DNA of 64,000 nucleotides from Tetraselmis striata (taxonomy: Eukaryota > Chlorophyta > Chlorodendrophyceae > Chlorodendrales > Chlorodendraceae), in contig VCJN01000544.1 in assembly GCA_006384855.1 (NCBI GenBank), forward strand, positions 124,001 through 188,000, in the 5' to 3' direction. Every line of letters starts with the position of its first letter. The stretch's first letter is position 1. Of the stretch, positions 58,301 through 64,000 are shown one piece after another. The notes below the pieces were generated by a model that was not told the origin of the DNA, did not search any database, and worked only from the letters and a program-made list of their open reading frames with translations. The position numbers and the translations under genes are program-made.

Positions 58301-59620
58301 GATGGTGATTTAGACGCGGACCAAAAACAAATCTTAGACATTTTGTTGTGTGAAGCACATGGTTGCGATCGTATCTCCGATTACCACCTGATTTTGGGAA
58401 AACCGGGGACCGGAAAGACATTTCTCACCAAGCATATGACGAATGCCTTTCTCCATGCAGGATATACAATTTGCCACGCTGCTTCAACCGGTGCAGCTGC
58501 TCAGCGGATGTCGAAATATGCATCAACGGTACATAAACTGTTCAACATAAATCCTGCAAACACATTTCTAACACCTATGTCTTTTCTATCTTCGTCATAT
58601 CAAGCACTCGTTGACTGTGGAGTAATAATAATAGATGAAGCTAGTATGCTAACGTCGGAATTGGTCAACCTCGTGTACCACAGATTGCGCTGCATTGCTC
58701 ACGTACAAAGGGCGCAGAATCCGGAGTATCGGCACCCTCTCGTTATTTTTGTGGGTGACTTCAAGCAACTACCGCCTGTCTGCAAATGTAGGTTGATTCA
58801 TGGCCAAGTTATATGCCGCTCGTGCCATTTCGTGTCATCGATGTTATATTTGAATAGCATACAAAAGCATTCCCTGCTAACGCCGCATAGATGTACCGAT
58901 AATGCTTTCTTGTCTTTCTTAACGAAAATAAGGGTTGAACTACCCACTTCAAGCGACATACGATCACTTTTCCAGCCATCTCAAATTATCGATGACAAAC
59001 ATATTCTTAACAATGTTTCGGTAAATGTAACGACGCTGTGTTCTCACGTCAAAGATACCGCTGTTGTAAATGACCATGTCATTACAACCACCTTTCACTC
59101 TGCCAATATTGTCCACATTACTACGCCTACGAACGTTATGGATGGTTCCCATCTATGCAATTGGAGGGACAAAGTCATTCATACTTGCATTCAAAGTTTT
59201 GCTATAGGTGCGAAAATTATTGTCATATCGAATAAAGTGGCAAACGCAACAAACGGTTCAATGGGTCGGATTATTGATTATCGACGCAGAGCGAATGATA
59301 TTACTTCCTTGCTCATAAAATTGGACGATAATGATGAAGAAGTGTGGATTCGTCGATCGATGGCATACTACAAATATCACCGCGGCACTCAATACTATGT
59401 CCGTAGCTTCCCTATCTTGCTTGCATACGCAATCACTATCCATAGGGCTCAAGGTGCTACATTCCCTGGCAAAATACTGATTCACATCGCTGAAGGATTC
59501 GCGCCTGGTTTGGCGTACGTTGCTTTTTCTAGGGCTGCAAATCCGACGCTCATTACCCTCACCACATCGACGATCAACCCCAATAATTTCACACCGATTC
59601 CATCATGGATTACAGATTGA
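55358..59620 (+). CDS. Helitron Rep/helicase transposase
   Basis: 1420 residues, uninterrupted. The N-terminus has Cys pairs (CPCCG, CNTCAYICKDC). The Helitron-like N region (~360-500) includes SPSWYRNHLNDL and GMPSIFVTLTEDE. The HUH nuclease box (GRGSLHAHISIW) lies near residue 531. The paired catalytic tyrosines lie in YLLKYQMK near 668. A Pif1-type helicase follows: Walker A GKPGTGKT (~1013), DEASM (~1091), FVGDFKQLPP, and the late motif AITIHRAQGATF (~1357) with YVAFSRA. No endonuclease or RPA domain is seen. The protein nicks and rolls out element DNA. The gene is AT-richer than nearby host exons. The element ends (5' TC and a 3' hairpin with CTRR) were not found, so its borders are open. 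Confidence 0.93.
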   Translation: MPDMADISLEEYGLPSIHTDINHLNAIWEYFDRTLFRDMLVCPCCGTTVISTFDPRTEAYDFNGFTLRSIDLCDMPFYTAHHHLHKFCNVQPCNTCAYICKDCVNTEVREEKRRYVVAMPSKTYMCDITRTPLSVLHFLPVVDVHIEMTRRYFGYFEGNLQERSLIHAPLVANDRNTYESTSRNFLPHMQRVINILYDVNPLYHMFVPFIERDMEKAAVPIVYYSIIENILRKASTRDPHLSCSTAIHASINDIIEDAQNSSSEQNRNLHTVCVDFDAHHGDDDSSDDREFVIGEAYLRDNGALQRLHVGSNGDPKRYVQRNAVTMESTCFPHLFPHAKGQFEGEMTLNKYTKQRIRSLFTCHSLNAPYMLMLYQQYTHIRLAKNVQKGMLSRDISRYQRRHPDAAEEEVYANVVKHSIPHTISGSPSWYRNHLNDLITGVDTYGMPSIFVTLTEDEISETKWEAFRNMQNVLNEFNTNLTWQDVPIESAEAFYKRTMTFLRTHIAPKQMYASKGIFGRVKHWIIKFEVQGRGSLHAHISIWIHDDDVESVWNKITAHLPGKTCESGSNIPPESDQELVQKLYKLVERKQIHRCKNGVCMEDGRCRLHFPVLRTHEQHEPQYNETTSRYEYYRPRRCDRNVVPYHPELLLLWGAHVNVQKVTNEAWSLYLLKYQMKAEAHGCLCIDDDNSRILGLQSMTEEQRKCAGAMYLSRPVSMAEIAMTLNERPMIARSLSLCTTFVSTQPPANRITMYNSMHSGKSSNIALKHVDKYTCRPDVLEEVTFVHYCKYYTVRKNMYARSHAFDGNLVSASTGGTWHSYVGVDRLGRHVYKFLTPRLIRFSDYHPSYSLEGFYYNKMLKTKQFRHEDELLCGRSSYFEAYCIHANIRCVHTLSTVLEDDIAEYTRRHLYTRADHDKLLGEAFNAIVNAFSTDRLRALFPGDENSDTLSQYIANRTRTPSSTVDDPSTFTQFFVATPVPVPDGDLDADQKQILDILLCEAHGCDRISDYHLILGKPGTGKTFLTKHMTNAFLHAGYTICHAASTGAAAQRMSKYASTVHKLFNINPANTFLTPMSFLSSSYQALVDCGVIIIDEASMLTSELVNLVYHRLRCIAHVQRAQNPEYRHPLVIFVGDFKQLPPVCKCRLIHGQVICRSCHFVSSMLYLNSIQKHSLLTPHRCTDNAFLSFLTKIRVELPTSSDIRSLFQPSQIIDDKHILNNVSVNVTTLCSHVKDTAVVNDHVITTTFHSANIVHITTPTNVMDGSHLCNWRDKVIHTCIQSFAIGAKIIVISNKVANATNGSMGRIIDYRRRANDITSLLIKLDDNDEEVWIRRSMAYYKYHRGTQYYVRSFPILLAYAITIHRAQGATFPGKILIHIAEGFAPGLAYVAFSRAANPTLITLTTSTINPNNFTPIPSWITD

Positions 59621-59652
59621 ATGCATAACACCACACTGGTGGGGAACCTCTT

Positions 59653-59657
59653 TGTAA
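59653..59657 (+). promoter_or_regulatory. TGTAA polyadenylation signal
   Basis: TGTAA begins 33 bases after the Rep/helicase stop. It fits the chlorophycean signal, and a further TGTAA occurs at ~59936. Position-based inference. Confidence 0.45.
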
Positions 59658-59814
59658 CACTGCAGCTGAAATACACATCTCACACATGTCTGCCTTCACC
59701 GGTTGTGACGCATGACCTGCCGCCAGGCAAGATCTCCTTACCGCTACGACCACTACGGCCCTCGCAGGGACAGAGACTTCACAGATAAGCCGTCCCTACA
59801 TTCCTGCCTACATC

Positions 59815-60326
59815 GAATGCAGTCCTGTGCAGGTGAATTAATATTCTCTTGCTGCGCCACCGCTATATGCTGGAACATGTCTTCATGAAAAATCGCCTTT
59901 CCTTTCCCGGTGCGCTCCCAAGGGCACCTATCATTGTAAAAAATATTCTTTCCTCAAAATATTGCTAACAATGCATTTCAATTATCTCCGACACCTTGTT
60001 CACTGCATCGACTCGCATGGTATTCATAGCATTCGTAGGTGTGTGCCTTCATGAAGTGATATAGCCTCTATTTCTTATTGCCAACACAAAATCCACCTGC
60101 AAACCATACTTTGCTTGCATGTTATTATTTCACTACATGTAAACTAGGATAATGATCATATTGCACATATGTGAATGCATTCCTGCGCAGGCAAATCGGT
60201 CGTCATAGTTTATGTTCCACTGCTACATATGTTCATACATTTCTAAATAAAATCGCCATTCCTTGCCGATTCGCGCCCCTATCATTGAAAAAGTACTCTA
60301 TTTTCAAAAAATTGCTAGCAATGCAG
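59815..60326 (+). repeat. diverged direct duplication (~160 bp)
   Basis: 59815-59975 and 60170-60326 share GAATGCA...CCTG.GCAGG, AAATCGCC.TTCCTT, CCTATCATTG.AAAAA and ATTGCTA.CAATGCA, in the same order and spacing. Similarity is roughly two-thirds to three-quarters by eye. Confidence 0.7.
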
Positions 60327-60816
60327 GTAAGAACAAGGCCGACACCTTACTAGTGCATTGCAGTGACTGGCATGCGTGTTCATTGAAAACATACGGTTTT
60401 CCTTTTCATCCACTGATAACAGATCGCCTCCAATTGAATTTCGTTACTAGCACATACTCTACGCGCAAATATACCAAATGAATTCAGCGAGTTATCTTTG
60501 GCGCAGGATCACAATCCTTGTCGATCTCCCGCGTGAGATCACATCACATTATTTATGGCAGCACACTGTGACTCACCGACCTGCCAAAGTGCCACCTCAG
60601 CGATAATATTAATTCACAAAGCGCCCAAGGGACTAATGCACATCATATCCACACACTCCCAAAATCTTCATGGTCCCACGTCGTCACATTTGTCATGTTT
60701 ACTGTTCCAGGTCAGCCATGACGTTGTAGCGACCCGCGCGCGACATTTTACCGCAACGCACCTCGGCGCCGTGCGCGGGCCGACGCCGCACGCCGCAAAC
60801 GGTACCCGCTGTGACA

Positions 60817-60825
60817 TATAAATAT
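60817..60825 (+). promoter_or_regulatory. TATA box of the GIY-YIG gene
   Basis: TATAAATAT lies 92 bases before the start codon at 60909. A pyrimidine-rich leader (CTTTCACTCTCGTTCC...) follows, as expected for a ~60-base 5' UTR. Confidence 0.55.
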
Positions 60826-60908
60826 CACCATCCTGTCACAAAACTATCGTCACACTTTCACTCTCGTTCCACACCCTCTGCCTCTGCTCTTCGCCCCAAT
60901 CACGCACG

Positions 60909-62065
60909 ATGGACGACCGCATCAGTAACCTCATTGACAACATTGACGCCATATCATCCGACGATGACGCCGGCCGCTTGCGCATGTCTCCCAAACAGAG
61001 CAGCCTAATCTCCAACCTGTCTCCGCGCTGCTACGACCCACACATGACATTCGCCAACAAGCAGGACATAAGTGACTACATCGACGAAGTCGCCAGGCCT
61101 CAGTCTGAGCTCTTCAATAAGAAGCACGGCTACGACCGCGTGCAAGGCCACTGCCTGTGGCTCATGACCCCCTTCCTGGACAACCTCAGCGAGGACGACA
61201 AGAATAGCCTTGAGACGTGCCCTCGGAAGGACGGGTACAGAATCTTCGCCAAGATCTACAAGAAGAACCCCAACACCTACGAGGCTATGGAACTCGCCAT
61301 GAACTTCGATGTCCCGCGCGAGAAGCTCGTAACCCTGTCGGACAAGAAGGTAAAAGCCGTGCTACATCAGTCCTACGCCATGTGGGACAAGGATGGCGCG
61401 TTTCGCGACTCCCATCCCATCGTCTGGTCGCGTGGAAAGTATTTCACTGCTTCCACCGACTTCCCAACCACTCCCTCCCCAGCCAAGGCCCCCCGCAGAG
61501 GTACGCCTCGTCCTCTCACTCCTACACAGCTATGTCACGCATATCTCGCGTCACGCACGCACTTACAAATCTCCGAATGTGCCCAGACAACAAATCCAGG
61601 AAGGTCATCACCGAGGAGGAGTCCGACGAGGATATCGATGACGCCGACGCAGACGACACCACACCAATCGCGAAGGCGGCAGGCAAGAAGAGGACTCCTC
61701 ACAAGCCGAAAAAACTCTCCCTATGAACTATCTACGAGATCAAGAACCTCACGACCCTCAAGACCTACGTCGGCCAGACCCGGCAACCCCTCAAGCGCCG
61801 AGTCCAACAGCACCTCTCGAAGCCTCCTCCCAGGATGCGCGACGACATCCTTCACTTCACTCCCTTCCATGACAACTTCACAGTTACTATGTTCGCCACC
61901 GCACTCTCTCAGGCAGACGCTAACTCTCTCGAGGAGGGTCGCGCCACTTGGTTGAGAATGCAAGGGGTTCCTCTGTATAACGTTTTCGACGGAGCTCCGG
62001 GTAGCAACCGACCGCACTGCCTGCTTCGCAGAATGGCGAGACAAAAACATCCCAGAGCATTGTAA
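60909..62065 (+). CDS. two-exon gene ending in a GIY-YIG nuclease domain, in-frame TGA
   Basis: Exon 1 (60909-61500) encodes ~197 residues I do not recognise: an acidic start, then a charged alpha/beta region with DISDYIDEVARPQSELFNKK and DGYRIFAKIYKKNPNTYEAM. It ends at donor AGAG|GTACGC. The acceptor GCCCAG at 61586 keeps the phase, giving an 86-base intron. Exon 2 starts with an acidic/basic linker (EEESDEDIDDADADD ... KKRTPHKPKK) and meets TGA at 61724-61726. The same frame then runs on through a complete GIY-YIG domain: IYEIKN, YVGQTRQPLKRRVQQH, E in LEEGRATW, and PLYNV, to a stop at 62063-62065 that overlaps TGTAA. So either a recent nonsense mutation, recoding, or an error. Such domains occur in homing nucleases and mobile elements. 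The role here is unknown. Confidence 0.65.
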
Positions 62066-62484
62066 CTTCTTCTTTCCCAGTTTACTGGCGTTATCATGTT
62101 TACTTTTGCATGGGATTGGCCTTATCATGTTTACTTATGTATGGGATCGCTCTTGAAGATCCATGCACACTCACACAAGCATATATACATAACAATAGAT
62201 GCATGCACATAATATCTCATACAGCCTCCTTTACATTACATATACATTCTCAACATTTCTCAGACCGGAATTCTCGGGGTCTGCCACCTTAACATATCAT
62301 CACACTCTCCCGTTATTCACTTTGTACAATCACGTCACATGTTTGTATAAACATTGTACAAACACTAAATGCACCATCACATGTTTGTACAAATGTCTAC
62401 ATATTCCATTTCCCTCAAAACATTTCACAATGTAGGCACGAATACTTCAACTGCTTCCAAAATACATGCTCATTCAGCCAAGAA
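62066..62484. other. AT-rich spacer
   Basis: No gene seen. Two copies of TTATCATGTTTACTT lie at ~62090 and ~62121, and CACATGTTTGTA is repeated near 62337 and 62379. Confidence 0.45.
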
Positions 62485-63260
62485 GTGCCGATTGCAACGT
62501 GCAGCGCGAATATCAGGCAGATTCTAAAATACTCGCCTTCACCTCCCGTTAGTGAACATTGCATGGAACACCTGTGGTGTCAACGCTTCCACGCACCTCT
62601 CCTTTCACTCCAAATCGCACTAGCCAACGCTGTACAGGAGCAGCTCGTCCCTGCAGTCTTGCTCTTGTCCCTTTAAATGTTGGTGACTACTCTCCACCCC
62701 ACCCACCCGCCCTGCAGGCACTGCGTGACCTTGGTTTGCATTCACTCACAACTTCGATGCCCTTCCAGCAGGAGCATGCACAAAATCAGACCACCTGCAC
62801 CTCAAAGCATGTCGCTTTTGTCACAGAAGGCGCTCTCTGGACGGTGCTCGAAATGGAGTGGACTCCATTACATGCAACCTCAACCGCATCCTGATCGCGC
62901 TGCGCTCAAGTGCGAGCCCCGAACACACTTGCTCCAGGGACGCCTTCCTCACCCCCCGCCAAGTCCACCACTGCCACCTGCAGGTTTGTAACTACTGTCA
63001 TGTGAACTTGTGCAAGTGGTTTCATGCTTGGCGAATTTCGTGGACAAAGGGCGAAGATCTAGCGCGTGTCTAAAGTGCTTGTGCTTGCAGTTGTGAGGAC
63101 ATTGTAACCATCCTACGCCTGCCATCCAGGATGGTGCAGGAAGTGAAGCCGTGCATCAGGTGGGATGTGGGTATGTATGCCACACACCCTCTTCAAACCA
63201 GCATAACCCTGTTTAAATTGCAGGGAGGACCAGGATAGAGCCCTCTACCCACCCTGTGCC
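62485..63260 (+). CDS. exon-like segments of an unrecognised gene
   Basis: Pieces flanked by plausible CAG acceptors: ITCNLNRILIALRSSASPEH (~62865-62975), VCNYCHVNLCKWFHAWRISW (after CTGCAG at ~62985), CEDIVTILRLPSRMVQEVKP (after TTGCAG at ~63092) and REDQDRALYPPCAKG (after TTGCAG at ~63224). I could not join them in one consistent frame and recognise no family. Confidence 0.22.
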
Positions 63261-64000
63261 AAGGGGAATGATCCTTGCAAGGCCGAAACTGGTCTATCCC
63301 GATGATTGATGGAATAGCCAACACCCATGTACCCTCTGGTCTAACCTCTCTTTGGTATGCCCTGTTCCATACTTATGCCCCCATCCAACTTGGCTTCTCA
63401 CTAGCTACCATTCTGTGGTGTATGGCCATATGGTCCCACACAGGGAGAAGGTTTGTGGGAGAAGGTCCCACAAAGAAAGGAGGTCGGCGTGGTCCTGAAG
63501 GCCGCCGCCAAATGTGGCCCACGACCACAGGCCTGTGTTCCTGTCGTATGCGTCATGTGTGTGGCGAAGAACACGTCATGTTTCTATGGGAAGAAACAGT
63601 GTAAATCAGGGAGTGTTAAACAGGAGGGGGGCGGGGGAGAGGGGTGGTTACCTCCAACCAAACCCTATTGTATCTGAACCCTCCGCCCACCGCTTGTCGG
63701 AGGAAGTATTGCACTTTGCCAAGTAGTTCTCCAGGGCTTACTCATATTAGCATATTGATATATATGCGCAGTGAGATCCTGGCGCGCCGACTTCTGCAGG
63801 GCCCTCGTGTGGTAGCTTACTGTGGTTCTCGGAGGGCAGGAAACACCGGTGTGGCTGCCCGGAGGGGGGGCAGAGAAAAAAACACAGTACTCCGAGCGAG
63901 GGCACAGGCCCTGACTGTCGTCGCGGGGGTGTGCTCTGCGAAGAAAGAAGAAGAGAGGGTGTATTCGGCTGCCATGATATGCGCCTTCGTCCTCTGTACT
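63261..64000. other. right end without a recognised gene
   Basis: Open frames around 63453-63680 are Lys/Cys-containing but show no domain. The last 200 bases are GC-rich with no coding signal I trust. Confidence 0.4.

Larger units (their letters stand above)
59621..60816. other. AT-rich spacer between Helitron gene and GIY-YIG gene
   Basis: Contains the diverged duplication listed next and no open frame with a domain. The GC content rises sharply from ~60720 towards the promoter of the next gene. Confidence 0.5.

Overview
The window looks like nuclear DNA of a green alga, most likely a chlorophycean of the Chlamydomonas/Volvox type. This is inference. It rests on GC-rich genes with short GT-AG introns, TGTAA motifs just after stop codons (the chlorophycean poly(A) signal), a secreted Pro/Thr-rich repeat protein with an RRRRHLLQ motif, Pat/Kangaroo-like tyrosine-recombinase retroelements, and long G/C homopolymers.

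Layout. 0.7-7.8 kb: a secreted repeat protein with about 22 copies of a 61-residue Pro/Thr repeat and a C-terminal array of ~42-residue repeats. 7.8-10.4 kb: gene-poor. 10.4-21.0 kb: two Pat/DIRS-type elements in opposite orientation, separated by a 184-bp minisatellite. 22.2-29.8 kb: a young, nearly whole Ty3/gypsy-type LTR element with matching target duplication, a Nudix-like segment in gag and a methyltransferase-like PPW segment before the protease. 30.1-33.0 kb: a tRNA-derived SINE with target duplication, a LINE tail and a gag-like fossil. 33-46 kb: repeat-rich sequence with a 366-379 bp tandem repeat, a 30/31-bp minisatellite, two zinc-binding transposase-like ORFs and many G tracts. 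46.0-52.7 kb (minus): a ten-exon gene that reads as ARM repeats, then a SARM1-like TIR domain, then a coiled coil. 55.4-59.6 kb: an intact Helitron Rep/helicase. 60.8-62.1 kb: a TATA-driven gene of unknown N-terminus ending in a GIY-YIG nuclease domain, with an in-frame TGA just before that domain. 62.5-64 kb: exon-like pieces only.

The strongest biological lead is the ARM-TIR-coiled-coil gene. Its splice phases agree across almost all exons and it keeps the glutamate that aligns with the NADase catalytic residue of animal SARM1. There is no operon logic here. The host genes are islands in a mobile-element-rich region, and the AT-richer blocks (gypsy element, Helitron) contrast with the GC-rich host exons.
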